Notes: generated from the letters alone by a model not told the origin. DNA of 64,000 nt from Megalonaias nervosa (GCA_016617855.1 JAECUM010004313.1:101464-165463), one strand, 5' to 3'; shown: positions 21,501-32,731, counted from the stretch's first letter. Made by a program: numbers and translations.

Positions 21501-22060
21501 TAAACAATCTCATTTTTCACTAGTGTTGAGTGAATACGTGATTTTTACGTGATTTTTACTATTTGAGTAAAACACCCAATCTTTTCATCGTGTGAAATTG
21601 ACTGTGATTTGTTCACCTTTTGTTCTTGTATTGTAAGGTCATTCATTTGTATTTGTATTGAATTTTAGGTTCGTGCGTATTATTTTAATCTGTCCAATAT
21701 TTGGATCTTACACACGCACGTATTAATGAATATTCTTTCTCATTCAAATCATACATCAATAAACATTGTATTTGTTTTTTGTATCACCATCAAGTGTTCT
21801 GTTGTAAATCCGAAATCCCAACGCGTTTATCTTGTTACAGATGTGTCTGCAATACTCCACCCTAAAAGTATCGATCCGCGTATAAAATGTGTTAGAAAAA
21901 CAAAATGCGTCTTCATTTTCCAACGAATAGTCATTAATTTGACAAAATGCACAATGTGAAGCATGATACATACAAGCTAAATTTAAAAAAACGTCGCTGT
22001 CATAAAATTATTGTAAAATTTGGAACTTCTTTTAGTCGATGAAATGCAACTGTAAATCGC
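21501..22060. other. No gene recognised
   Basis: Short frames only; nothing recognisable. Confidence 0.35.
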
Positions 22061-22376
22061 ATTGGCACAGACCGCTCCGGTGGCCTAGTGGTTAGAGCGT
22101 TTGCCTCGGATGCGGGAGGTCGTGGGTTCGATCCCCGGCCGAGTCATAACAAAGACTTTAAAAAATGGTACTAACAGTTTCCTCGCTTGGCGCTCAGCAT
22201 TAAGAGGTTAGTGTTTGGAATGGTCGGCCTGGTGTCAGGATAATGTGACTGGTTGGGACATTATGCTACATGTCTGCGGTATGATGCCCCAGTGCTAGAC
22301 GTCACTATAAACTCCCACACTGCAGATATCGTACCGATATGACTGAAAAATTGTTTAAGAGCTACGCTAAAAATCC

Positions 22377-22414
<38 letters not shown>

Positions 22415-22423
22415 TTGGCACAG
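22061..22423 (+). mobile_element. SINE family 1, full-length copy with target-site duplication
   Basis: A tRNA-derived head has the A box TGGCCTAGTGGTTAGAG and the B box GGTTCGATCCC (22,080-22,140). The body includes TCGGCCTGGTGTCAGGATAA and CCCAGTGCTAGACGTCACTA. The 3' end is AAAAATCCAA followed by (CA)n to 22,411. Direct repeats ATTGGCACAG at 22,061-22,070 and 22,414-22,423 are the target-site duplication. Such a head should be transcribed by RNA polymerase III and moved by a LINE enzyme. Confidence 0.9.
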
Positions 22424-23384
22424 TATGCAAATCGACGACTTTTACCTTTAGATATGGGTGTGACTTTATGTGCGAAAAGTTGAGAAAACTTACTAAAAAA
22501 AAATTACGAGAAAAGTTGCTTTTGAACTGATATTTAAGCTTATTTATTCCCAAAATCTATTCTAAAATTACGTTATCTGTTAGCCATGCGAAAGATTTCC
22601 CTTTTATTTGAAAATGTTTCAGAAGAAATTGTTTCCAAAACTGCTACGAAAGGTTAATATCGTAACCGAAATCCAAATTGCGGTCGCTCAAAATTACAAA
22701 GTCATTTTCTCGACATTTTTGTTTTATTAAAACAAGTAATAGCAAAGGTTATCTTCATTTGCATTAGTGGAAATATATTTTTTGAAGCTGCTATAAAAAC
22801 TTGATTTTGGCTTCGAAAAATAAAGCTAAAACGGGTGCGAAAAGTACTTCTAAAATCTTTATTTTGTAGATTTCTTTCAAAACGGCATATATTTTAAATT
22901 TAAACGTGAGTATTTATGTAAAATATAGTCTCTCGTTTTTATTTATTGTTTCGGTTTTAAATTTTCTTTTTTCTTCGGATGTTATTAATGGTAGTGTGAT
23001 GTTTTTATTTTACTGTTTTTCACGAGCGTCCATGCACTATATTTTGTTAATTTGTGTGAATATTAGCTAAAATTCATATGAGTATCATGTGACCACAGTC
23101 GGCACCTGGTGGGGCTATATAACTACTTTATATAGACTGCACTTTAGAGTTTGCGTTTTGCACTTGGCTTATTCAATGGTGTTCTAGACCTTTCTGACCG
23201 CTTTCTTCGAATTTGGTTCGGCTTCCAACCTGCAGGAGGAGTTCTGGTTGCAGTTCTTCTGCCATCTATAGAGTACATCATATTTGGTTGGTCTTTACCG
23301 CAGTCGGTGAGAAATCTGTTCTTTTATCCCGTTGTTCATTCGTCATTCTGGCCCAGTGATCAATATCGACAAGGTGGTGCAAAT
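22424..23384. other. No gene recognised
   Basis: A 97-codon frame at 23,151-23,444 has no recognisable domain and overlaps the start of the Penelope remnant. A GCTATATAA string lies at 23,113. Repeat remnant of unknown class is possible. Confidence 0.35.
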
Positions 23385-24290
23385 ATCTTTCATTCTTGGA
23401 AAATAATTATTTCCAATTTAATAATACAAATTACACACAAATAATGGTTACGGCAATGGGTAGTCCTATGGCTCCTTCATAAGCTTCCATTTTCATGGTA
23501 AATTAGAAGATTTTCTTCAAAACGAAACGTTTAATCCATCTGTTTGATTTAGATTTTTAGATGACATCCTGATGATCTGGAACCATTCATCAGAAGAAAT
23601 GAAAAATTCATGGATCGCCTGAATCATTTTTACCCGACGATTAAATTTACTTATAATGCATCTAGTACGCAAGTTTCATTTTTAGAAGTAAATGTAATAA
23701 AAAATATTGATAACACTATCTCTGCAAATATTAATGTCAAGGAAACTAATATCCACTAATACGTGGAATATTCTTCATGTCATCCCATGTCATGTAAAAG
23801 CGGTACACCATATAGCCAGGCCAAAAGATACAGACGCATTATTTCCGATGTTTGTCAATTACAAAATTCGTTGACTGAATTAAAAACATATTTCTAAAAT
23901 ATAAGAGAAAGTACTTCTTTTAGCAGCGCCAATACAAAAGAAGTATTTTCTCTACGTTATAACACTAACTGCGTATCAACTGATGTGATTTATTTGATAA
24001 CCTGTAAAAAAATGTAACATGCAATATGGTGGACAAACACTTCAGCAAGTTTTTAAGAAAATGAATAATCATCGCTTTTATATAAAAAATTAGAGATCTT
24101 CGGTTCTCCACTAATATTTCAATAGATTTTAATACCAATAATCACTCTCTACTCGATTTTTCTTTAATGCCAATAGATATTGTGCATGGAGACATGAATA
24201 GACTCATAAAAGAAAGGTATTGGATTCATAAGTTAGATGCTTTGTATCCTAATGGACTTAATAAAAAGGCACTAAATAAAATTGCATAAA
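23385..24290 (+). pseudogene. Penelope-like element, RT C-terminal part plus GIY-YIG endonuclease, decayed
   Basis: Fragments appear in family order across several frames. LENNYFQFNNTNYTQ and TAMGSPMAPS are followed by a TAA, then ASIFM. The RT catalytic block is FRFLDDILMIWNHSSEE (about 23,550-23,605). Next come SSCHPMSCKSGTPYSQAKRY and RRIISDVCQLQNSLTELKTY. The GIY-YIG part is VIYLITCKK, YGGQT and KKMNNHRF (23,985-24,075). The end is MPIDIVHGDMNRLIKERYWI and HKLDALYPNGLNKKA, with a stop near 24,288. Penelope enzymes copy RNA at a nick made by the GIY-YIG nuclease. At least two stops and several shifts disable it. The N-terminal half of the RT is missing. Confidence 0.85.
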
Positions 24291-24545
24291 ATGTTAATTG
24301 AAACATTCTGTTATCAATCCCGTCCCAGGACGGCCAATTATTTGTCTTTCTGTATTTCCGGGTTGACAAACAAGAGGTCGCGAGTTCGAAACTCGCGGCG
24401 GCATCCAAATTTTGTTAGTACCTTTTTGTATTTCAAATTTTCTTTTAAGCTTGCTCATCCCAACTTTTTTAAATATTGTTTTTACTTATTTGTTCTCTAG
24501 GACGGGCAATTAACTTAGTAGTTATATAGATAACAGTACCACCTT
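24291..24545. other. tRNA-like fragment and unassigned sequence downstream of Penelope remnant
   Basis: GCGAGTTCGAAACTCGC (about 24,379-24,395) folds as a perfect T-arm (5-bp stem, 7-base loop). It is preceded by an anticodon-arm-like stretch. No matching acceptor 5' half is seen, so it is at best a SINE or tRNA fragment. AGGACGG-CCAATTA and AGGACGGGCAATTA bracket the piece at 24,327 and 24,499. Confidence 0.3.
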
Positions 24546-24633
24546 GTATAATGAATTGTTGTTGTTGTTATTTTAGGGTTTAACGCCATTTTCAGCACAA
24601 TATAGGCTATACATGGCGGCCAGTATAATGAAT
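24546..24633 (-). mobile_element. SINE family 2, 5'-truncated copy with target-site duplication
   Basis: Only the 3' end of the family is present: (AAC)n tail, GGGTTTAACGCCATTTT and TATACATGGCGGCCAGT. The 11-base repeats GTATAATGAAT at 24,546-24,556 and 24,623-24,633 flank it exactly. This is a textbook 5' truncation. Confidence 0.85.
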
Positions 24634-24714
24634 AATATATAATATAATATATAATATAATATAATATAATAATATAATATGATATGAGATGATATAATAT
24701 AATATAATATAATA
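24634..24714. repeat. (TAATA)n microsatellite
   Basis: TAATATAATA-type pentanucleotide repeats with some variants, directly left of the hairpin. Confidence 0.9.
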
Positions 24715-24866
24715 GGATTAAATGATCATGGTTGGGTATTTATCGATGTGTAAATTTTACTTAATCACTCACAAAGTTAACATAGAGTCCGAAGACTTTG
24801 TTAACTTTGTGAGTGATTAGGTAAAATTTACACATCGAGAAATACCCAACCATGATCATTTAATCC
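24715..24866. repeat. Long near-perfect inverted repeat (67-base arms, 18-base loop)
   Basis: The left arm is 24,715-24,781 and the right arm 24,800-24,866, with two mismatches. The loop itself holds AGTC-CGAA-GACT. The arms start with GGATTAAATGATCATGGTTG at the outer end. The structure would form a strong cruciform or hairpin RNA. Confidence 0.95.
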
Positions 24867-25012
24867 TTAAAATTCCAATTTCGTCCTTTCTATCGTCAAA
24901 TGAACGTATTCCATCAACAATGCATTTGAATTGAAGTAGCTCGTAGTTTCCTTTCATTCGGCGCTTCACATCGCCCCATAATACATAACCTGTACATAAT
25001 GACAAGAATAGA
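24867..25012. other. Spacer between hairpin and duplicated 3' region
   Basis: No structure recognised. Confidence 0.3.
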
Positions 25013-25794
25013 TTGACTGCTGTCACAGTTACATTTATTCAGAAACTTCATACTTTACATCTTAGACAATGGCTACACGTGGTTTGAACACATTTCGTTT
25101 ATTTACAACATTCTTGTTCAATTTTAGTCAGTCCCTTCTGCTACGTCAGATGACCATGACCTTACGTAATAACAGCTGATAAGGATTGAACAAGTGTGCT
25201 AAATTAAATTTCCAATAAAACCTGAAATCATTATGGATTTTATCAATGAACAACATGGAAATATGAACAAGATGATGCTATCCCTTGCTAAAAATAAAAG
25301 TAACAATGAAATAAATTGTATACAGGAATAACATTTTATGTCATTCTCAACAGCGTTAATACTTAACAAGGCCAGTTCAGTGATCTAATGTGAAATGAAA
25401 TGTGATTACTGTCACAGTTACGTTTTTTAATAAACTTCATACTTTACATCTTGGGCAATGGCTACCCTTAGTGTCAGCACATTTCTTTTTATATAAAAAC
25501 AATAACAATATTCTTGTATAATTTTAGTCCTATCTGCAACGTTAGATGACAATGACCTTGCATAAAAACAAACTGATGGGAATAGAAAGTGTGCTAAATG
25601 AAATTCCCAAGCAAACATTAAATCATTATGAATTTTATCAATGAACAACATGGAAATATGAACAAGATGATGTTATCCCTTTCCAAAATAAAGGTAAAAA
25701 TTAAATACATTTTATGCAGGAATAACATTTTATATCATTTTCAAGAGCGTTAATACTTAACAAGACCCTTTTAGTTATCTAATGTGAAATTAAA
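25013..25794. repeat. Tandem ~390 bp duplication of the recombinase gene's 3' end
   Basis: Copy 1 spans about 25,013-25,404 and copy 2 about 25,405-25,794. Shared blocks include ACTTCATACTTTACATCTT, AATGAACAACATGGAAATAT and GGAATAACATTTTAT. The end TCTAATGTGAAAT[TG]AAATGTG is the last codons and stop of the recombinase gene in copy 2. The duplicated unit is therefore 3'-untranslated sequence plus a few codons. Confidence 0.85.
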
Positions 25795-26986
25795 TGTGCA
25801 GTTGTTAAATGTATAGTTGCTAGCAAAGCCGGCCATATGTTTTGTTTGGTTGCATAGTTGAGTATTGGAGTGCTGGAAGGACTGTGCGATTAGAGTGTTC
25901 GAACTTCGGATTGGAGAGTTTATCAATCGTTGCTGACTTTGATCTGAAGTGAATGGTGGGTTGGTGTTAGGGTCTGTTACAGACAGAGCTTGACCACCAT
26001 TTGCCATATTTTCCAAAACGGAACTAATTAGTTGTTTTTGTTCAGTGCTAGGTCTTCGACTGTAAGTTTTTAGAGACTCCTCACGTTTGTGGTCTGTCAT
26101 AAACAAAATATTTCTGGTTTCAAACCCAGCATTACTCATAGCTTGAATTGCTGTTGCACGGAGTGAGTGACCAGTGTAGCGTTGCACTCCAGCATTCTTG
26201 CATATGTCTGGCATGAATGAGGAGAACTGCTTTGGTTTCACCGGTTCACAAGTATACCATTTGTCAGCAAATTCAGAAGATCTTAGTGATTCTTTACTGC
26301 ATTGCGTAAATAAGACTTTTGCTGCTTTGTCACATTTCTGAAGGAAATTTTTTACAGATTTCACTGGGCAAGTGTTGCTGCCAGTTGCATACATTCTTTT
26401 GTCTGATGTTTCTTCAAGCTTCTCATCAACACCACCTTGGTGTTTTTTTTGAAGTGTTTCATGATTTAGAGTAATGTACTCCATGCCAGATTCATCATTT
26501 TCAAATTTTAAGGAAGTTAGGCTCAGTTGATGGTGAAATTCTATACCTCTGGTCACAAAATGAATAGCCAGCAGATAGCATATTTTGAATCGAAGGTCAA
26601 CAGGGTCAAATTTTTGAAGATACGCATAGACTTTTCCTAATTCTTCCAGTGAAATTACTTGGTAGTGCTGGGTTGGCCTTGAAATACCTGATTTTAAATT
26701 CAATTTCAGTTTTGCATTTAGCATCGAATTAGCATCTTTGAATTCTTTGTCTTTGACAATGTCAATATCTTTTCCATTGTCCTTCAAGTATCTGTTTAGG
26801 GCAGCACGAACATTTTTCAAGGAATTCTTGTGATATTCTTGTGCCTGATCGGCTGGCATTTTTGTGCCCCTTGATAAAAATTTTGGTTGGGCCTCAGCGT
26901 AGAACCTTCTTAAGTGGCCACTCAGCTCGTCTGGACTGATTGTGTTTTTAAGTCAAGTTTGTATCAAATAATTTTAATGCACCAAG
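25771..26986 (-). CDS. Crypton/DUF3504-type tyrosine recombinase, exon 2 (catalytic)
   Basis: An open frame of more than 360 codons ends at 25771. Upstream of the first ATG (26859) the same frame reads ISPDELSGHLRRFYAEAQPK, so the protein starts earlier. The catalytic residues of the family are visible: Arg in FVTRGIEFHHQL (about 26,540), His-x-x-Arg in TGHSLRATAIQAM (about 26,170), His in MTDHKREESLKTYSRR and the nucleophile Tyr in KTYSRR (about 26,070). Host relatives are ZMYM2, QRICH1 and KCTD1-related proteins. The C-terminal 90 residues are Ser/Asn/Gln-rich. A good acceptor (TTTCTATTTACTTACAG) ends at 26,987. Between it and ISPDEL one small frame correction is needed. It could be a Crypton transposon or a domesticated gene. 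Confidence 0.8.
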
Positions 26987-27603
26987 CTGTAAGTAAATAG
27001 AAAAATATTCATAGCACTACAGTTCTTACACTTGGCAAAATCATTTTGAAATCCACATAAAAACAACCTTTCCTGCAATTTGTACATATATTGTATACTT
27101 GGATTCATTTATGTAATATGGTGATATTAGTAATTATATCCTTCAACATTTAAAGTCTTTGAAATTTGTACAGAAGATTTATATCTTCAGAAAAAAATAG
27201 CAACGCAAAAAGTTATGTAATTTTTTTTCATTGAAATTAATGACTACACATCCAAAATAATTTAACTTAGCAAAACGATCACTTTATGGATTATTATATA
27301 CATTTTTCAATGGTGTTAAGTCACAGTTTGGAGATATCATTAAATTGTCATGTCAACATAGTATGTACTGTGTCAATATATATGTTCAGGATCTATCCAT
27401 CAAAGATACTTCATGCGAATAATCTGATTATCTTTTTCTTGTAGTTTTACCATTTAAAAATTTCATTCAGTCTTTGAATAATGGTCTGATAAATATTTTA
27501 TTTTTATTTTTGTGTAAGTGGTCATATTCACACTATGCCACCAACACCCACACACGTTTGTAAATAAATAAACAAAATTAATTTTAAAAAATTTAAAATT
27601 TAC
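26987..27603 (-). other. Probable intron of the recombinase gene
   Basis: Minus-strand boundaries are CAATG|GTAAAT at 27,604/27,603 and TTACTTACAG|CTTGG at 26,987/26,986. The 617 bases are AT-rich and frameless. The splice fits the family: exon 1 ends in KWGIGVFN and exon 2 resumes with a WCIK-like segment. Confidence 0.65.
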
Positions 27604-27983
27604 CATTGAAAACCCCAATGCCCCATTTTGTGTTTCGTTTAGTAGCCTCTGAGTATTGATTTATTTCAATAGCTTTTAAGTCCTCCTCAGATAATTTCTT
27701 GAATCTTGGTTTATATCCCACAGGCGCCTCAAAATTGACTGTCTCAGTTCCCACACTATTATTGTTGTTGTTGTGTATGGCTAGGGTGACGGAGGTCATG
27801 GGGTGCTGTGTGAGGCAATTTATCAATCTATGTTCTGTTTCATTTTCAGCGCTTGTAACATCCATTGCAATATCATCAAATCCATCTCAATCTGCTTCAA
27901 TCGCTGCTATTATTTCTTTTAACTCATTCTCATCTAATTGTTCAAAAAAATCCGCAGATAGCTGCAGTGAAAAATCACCGTAA
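27604..27983 (-). CDS. Tyrosine recombinase gene, exon 1 (N-terminal part)
   Basis: The frame from the ATG at 27,865 contains LSEEDLKAIEINQYSEATKR and NTKWGIGVFN. In the DUF3504/Crypton family this segment sits just ahead of the core-binding domain. The same phase is open upstream from another ATG at 27,983 (MADYGDFSLQLSADFFEQLD), interrupted only by a TGA near 27,882. Either the short start is used or the gene is broken by that stop. A Leu/Glu-rich acidic N-terminus is usual for the family. Confidence 0.65.
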
Positions 27984-28187
27984 TCGGCCATTTTGCTCGA
28001 CTATGTAGCAGACGAACGCTAAATTGTATAGTAAACTATGCATTTCAATCAAAGAATATTGGGAAAAGTATAAAAAGGGTATTAGTTATATTTATTTGCT
28101 GAATTAAAAATTTAAGAGATGAAACAATCGTTTCAGAATGATGTTCTGCAATGTTTATTTATATTGTAAACCGAAAGTAGTCCCAGA

Positions 28188-28204
28188 ATTTATCGATGTG
28201 TAAA
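28188..28204. repeat. 17-base sequence shared with the hairpin arms
   Basis: ATTTATCGATGTGTAAA here is identical to 24,738-24,754 (direct). It matches the right hairpin arm at about 24,827-24,843 in inverted orientation with one mismatch. The two positions bracket the recombinase gene. Confidence 0.8.
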
Positions 28205-28280
28205 AAATTCCAGATTAGTATCACGTGACCCTTTACATCCAATCATATTGCAGAAAATCCGTTTCATTCATAAAAAATGG

Positions 28281-28340
28281 GATTATAATATAATATAATA
28301 TAATATAATATAATATAATATAATATAATATAATATAATG
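28281..28340. repeat. (TAATA)n microsatellite
   Basis: Pure ATAATATAAT-type repeats of about 60 bases, like the array at 24,634-24,714 on the other side of the recombinase gene. Confidence 0.95.
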
Positions 28341-28599
28341 AATTGCGAAACAATAATACTTTCTGTAACTTTGTTATGTATTAATAACATTTGCGACTTC
28401 ATGTGAAACCCGAATACCTTCAAGCAATCACGAAATTCACGATTAATGGTATCCCGCCAAACATTCAAACTGTGGTATAATATTCAGATAATTATTTTTA
28501 AGTGCACGGTATTCTGTTATTTGTTTCATTCGTATATTAATGTGTTTCTTCTTTTGTGCTTGAATCATGTAGACCATTTCAACCATACAGGCTGATCCG

Positions 28600-28680
28600 A
28601 TTGTGAAAATCGAACCCACACCCTTCCGGTCACGTGTCCAATGCCTTAACAACTGAACCACCGTAGTTCAGAGATATAAA
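28600..28680 (-). mobile_element. tRNA-derived SINE head or tRNA pseudogene
   Basis: On the minus strand, ACGGTGGTTCAGTTGTTAAG matches an A box and GTGTGGGTTCGATTTTCAC a B box at tRNA spacing. No intact acceptor pairing, and the T-arm stem is imperfect, so a SINE head is more likely than a working tRNA. Confidence 0.55.
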
Positions 28681-29799
28681 CGTTTCAAAGTAAGTGGCTT
28701 TGTCAACGTAAACTCGATGAAATGAATTGCAAGGCTTCAACTACTGCCATTGGAGTCTATTACAAAACCTCGCAGTTTTAAAGCAAATCTAATTGTCTTA
28801 CGGTGAAGACGCATGCACAGTAAATAGAAGCATTACAAGCAAAACTGCTCTGCAGAAAGTTCATGAATTTCATTTTGCTTCTGTCTGAATATTGGTTTAA
28901 AAAAATGATAAATAAATTAGATTATTGGCATGTAATAATGCCAAAATGTCACCTATTATTAAAAAGAATAATATTTTACAAGTCTACTCCTTGAAATTTG
29001 AGGTGGATGACTTCTTTAACGTGTGCTAATTTTGTATGGAAACAGAATATATTTTTTGTTTTACCACGGGTTCTATATTTTTATCTCAAAGGAACGCAAT
29101 TGTTAAAAATTGTGTCTATATTTCAAATAAATCCTCGTGACGACTTTCATGGCAACACTAAAGTACAATCCTTATTTATTAACTATTATTCCATAGATAT
29201 GTAACGCAATGACCATGTGCAAAATCAAAAAGCCATATCTAGCGAATGAAACATTAGACAAATAAAATTATTCTGTGAAATGCCACCTAAAAAAACGCAA
29301 CAGAGTACAAATGTAGATACAACTGAGAAAAGAAACAAAAGCTGATAGTTGTGTTGGGATTAATTTCAGCTTTCAATCTGAGTCATGGAATTGTTTCTAT
29401 CCAAAAGTTGGAACAATCGATGTGACTGTATTATTACATGTCTACGCATTTTAGTTTCCTAACTATAAACGAGACTAATAACAGTTCAACTCCCATTTTT
29501 CAGCAGTGACAAAGACAAGCGTATTACTTACACTAACGGCTATACATAAAGTTGAATTAACAATGAGATTGGGAGACTGTCGAGTTTAGCCTGCTCAGGA
29601 GTGGTGTGAGGCCAGGACTTTCTATTAAAAGAAACAGGGATGTGTGCATATGAGAGGTTTGATCATCCCATTGTCAGAGAGAATTTAACACATCTCAGTT
29701 AATATCTGATTTTTGTAATCGTCGTTGTGTGACGTCAGTGAGATGACGTCTTCGCGTCCTTGGCTGATCGGAATTTCCTCGGCCGTTTCGTTTGCGTTC

Positions 29800-29832
<33 letters not shown>

Positions 29833-29959
29833 CACCACAAAAAAACACGAATGTGAATGAAGTGTTCTGAATGTGGTGTTATCACAGCTTTATGTAGCCA
29901 CCGTCCATATTTGGGCCCGGCACAAGCAAATCCATCAAATGGTCGTAGACTGGTTTACC
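28681..29959. other. No gene recognised; poly-A at 29,802-29,830
   Basis: A run of about 28 A residues lies at 29,802-29,830. No RT-like frame is adjacent. A piece near 29,350-29,420 (GTTGTGTTGGGATTAATTT, CGATGTGACTGTA) resembles the middle of repeat A at about 51,005-51,055. Confidence 0.35.
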
Positions 29960-30252
29960 TTTTCTTATTCGGCGTCCGCTTCGGATGCGAGAGGTAACGG
30001 GTTCGAACACCGGCCGAGTTATACCAAAGACTTATACAAATGGTTCTAGCAGCTGCCTTGCTTGGCAATCAGCATTAAGAGGTTAGTGTTAAGACTCGTT
30101 GGCCTGGTGTCAGGATAATGTGACTGGGTGAGACACGATATTACATGTATGCGGCATGATGCTCCAGTGCTGGACATAAACTGCCACACTGCAGACATGA
30201 TAGCGATATGACTGAAAATTGTTAAAGCTACGTTAAAAATCCTAAGCACACA

Positions 30253-30304
<52 letters not shown>

Positions 30305-30315
30305 TTTTCTTATTC
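29960..30315 (+). mobile_element. SINE family 1, copy with truncated head and CA tail
   Basis: The head begins within the tRNA part (CGGATGCGAGAGGTAACGGG, B box GGGTTCGAACACC). The body is that of the 22-kb copy and the tail is (CA)n to about 30,301. Direct repeats TTTTCTTATTC at 29,960-29,970 and 30,305-30,315 are the target-site duplication. Confidence 0.9.
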
Positions 30316-30981
30316 ACTATGTTGAAATTTTAATGAAAAGTCAAGAGTACCAGCACAATGTGGTTGTCACTGGTACTAGGAAAGACGTATCGAGAGCATG
30401 TTTGTTCTTAAGTCTCAGCAAAAATATTAAATTATTTTATATCCCATTTTGCAGATTATGAATTATAAAAAAAAATAAATTTTGTTATCCAAATTTTAAA
30501 AATATTAATTATAAAATTATGAATAACAAAGCCTGCGCATTAATGTCATGCATAGAATGCTCATACTGGACGGGGTAAAGTTGGCAGTCTCCTGTGCAAC
30601 AATGTCGCTCCATCTATGAATGATTTCGAAATCTTTTTACTGCGCAGACGGAGTTAAAGCCCTATTACCTTTGGACATTTTTGTGTACATAAAATGTCTT
30701 TAGTGACTTGGATGAACGCAACTATGGCAATATCTTCAAACTACGTGCTATGTTCAGGTAACTAAACGTAGCTAAATGGTGCTATTTATATTGTACTGTG
30801 AATTCTTTTCTTTTTTTTTTTTTTTCTTTTTTTTTGCAAAGAATCTATTCAGTCTTGTCGAGATGAAACAACTTAAAGTTAATCCATTTTTCTTCAATGT
30901 CTTGTGCAGATTTATACGTTCTATTCAGTGCCAAGGAATGGGCAGCACTTTATCACCAATTAACCTCACTCATCCGAACTG
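30316..30981. other. No gene recognised
   Basis: T-rich tract at 30,807-30,834. No coding structure. Confidence 0.35.
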
Positions 30982-31210
30982 TCCTGTGAATTTTTGTTTT
31001 GGGTTTAACGCCATTTTTCAGCGCATAATTGGCTATACATGGCGTCCAGTATCACTTGTGAAGGAAGAACCCTGGAAAATTTTAGTAAGAACCAACGATC
31101 AAGCTATTGGCAAGCTTTCTCACATACCAACATTGGCCATACCCGAGACTCGAATCCAAGTGGATAGAGGTGAGATGGCAGTGATCGGTGACCGGGACCC
31201 TTCCTGTGAA
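30982..31210 (-). mobile_element. SINE family 2, diverged copy
   Basis: GGGTTTAACGCCATTTTTCAG, ATACATGGCGTCCAGT and GGTGAGATGGCAGTGATC mark the family, in the order of the 16.3-kb copy. TCCTGTGAA repeats at 30,982-30,990 and 31,202-31,210 are the likely target-site duplication. It is more diverged than the 16.3- and 56-kb copies. Confidence 0.8.
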
Positions 31211-32687
31211 GTGAATTCTCATTAAACCCATGTTTTCTATTTACGTGTGTTCAACACATTCATGTCCAACTACCTTTAAATACAGTACATTTGTCGATTG
31301 TTATTTTCATACCTATGACGTTAGCCTTTATTTAATGTGTGTGACTCGACATCGCATTATATTGAAAGGAAATTTTTATATGACCACTCAGTACTTTGAG
31401 ATCATCATGTTTTGTATTCAATTCAGACGCATCCGACATGAACTCAGTGAAGTACTGTTATCTGTCATTCTATTTATGCTTCACATGATCAGTTAGCGCA
31501 AGTGGGCAAGCACGGTCATTTCGTCTTGCATGTCCCACTCATCTGTTATTTTCATTTAATACTTGTTGGTTTTCAAAACCTAATTATAGGGATATTAGGT
31601 TAATAAAGTGCATTCCTTGTATTTGTTGATTTTCTTAAAAGGAACGATAAATTGTGATATACAATTAGGTATTGATAACATGGGCGACCGCACATAGGGG
31701 CAAGGGGCTGGGTGGTGGTGCAGTTACCTTCCCCCTCTTGGATTTCACCTCCAAACATGTATTGACTTACATACGTAAAACTTAACAGCTGTGCACTACA
31801 TGTTGGCTCCCCCCCCACCCCCTCCGAACATAATTCTACGAGCGCTCCTGGTCGGTAACGCTTTAAATGAGATTAATACCTCCATTCTTGCGTTTTATTT
31901 CCGTATATGTGTTGTAATCTCAAGATATATATTAACCAAAGCTCATTATGTCTAATTGTTCTTAAGAGAAGAATGTTTCTTATAATTTCTTTTATAAACA
32001 GTATGATGAATTACCTTAAGCATTTACAGGTGATCAGTACTTTTATAGGTTTATAAGATCTTAACCGCATGTACCCTTTCAATCCATTTTTTTAGTGGAC
32101 CAGTATCCAATCCAATGCTATCCCACTGAGGGAAATTTTAAGTATCTGTGTCTGTCAATAATTTATTTACTGTATGCTATCATTTCCCATCACCACCCTC
32201 TCAATCAATGAAATATGTAACATGCTGGCCAAAAAATATATATATAATTGAAAGGAGATAATTCTTTTTCGAATTTTAATACATTGATATCGAGAGAATT
32301 TAATACATTGATATCGGGAGAATTTTAAAGGTACTTTTTGAAAATTATTCCATAAAAGACAGAGTTTTACGTAAAATCAGCTCCTTCCTAGTACAGCTGT
32401 CCTATTAGTACAAGTCAGGTTAACAGTTAACACTTGTGGCGACTATTTGATGTATAAAAGAACTTTAATCGTACGAAAATCTTCTTTGATTATATTACAA
32501 AATTTAACAATAAAATAATTTATCCACAGGTAATATTGTTACCATATATGAAATTAATTTCAGTCATACTTAGATCAGGGGAGTGGTCCATCTTTGGTAA
32601 TTTTATAGATGGAGTATGCAGTTTTGACTCCCAGTAGTAATCGGAACCTAACAGTTGTTTGGCCCCATGAAAACGCCTTCTATAATA
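31211..32687. other. No gene recognised
   Basis: A short direct duplication (AATTTAATACATTGATATCG and AGAATTT) occurs at about 32,274-32,328. C-rich and G-rich tracts at 31,809-31,823. No coding frame. Confidence 0.35.
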
Positions 32688-32700
32688 AGTGTGTGTGTGT

Positions 32701-32731
<31 letters not shown>

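Noticed and set aside
22077..22145. Functional tRNA gene
   Set aside because: Good A and B boxes, but the sequence continues into a SINE body shared with other copies, and acceptor pairing is not intact.
23151..23444. 97-codon frame possibly encoding a membrane protein
   Set aside because: No motif; its end overlaps the Penelope RT remnant in a different phase.
24379..24410. tRNA gene with perfect T-arm
   Set aside because: No pairing 5' acceptor half or D-arm at the right distance; kept only as a tRNA-like fragment.
30776..31225. 149-codon plus-strand frame
   Set aside because: Its second half is SINE family 2 sequence and its first half starts in a T-rich tract.
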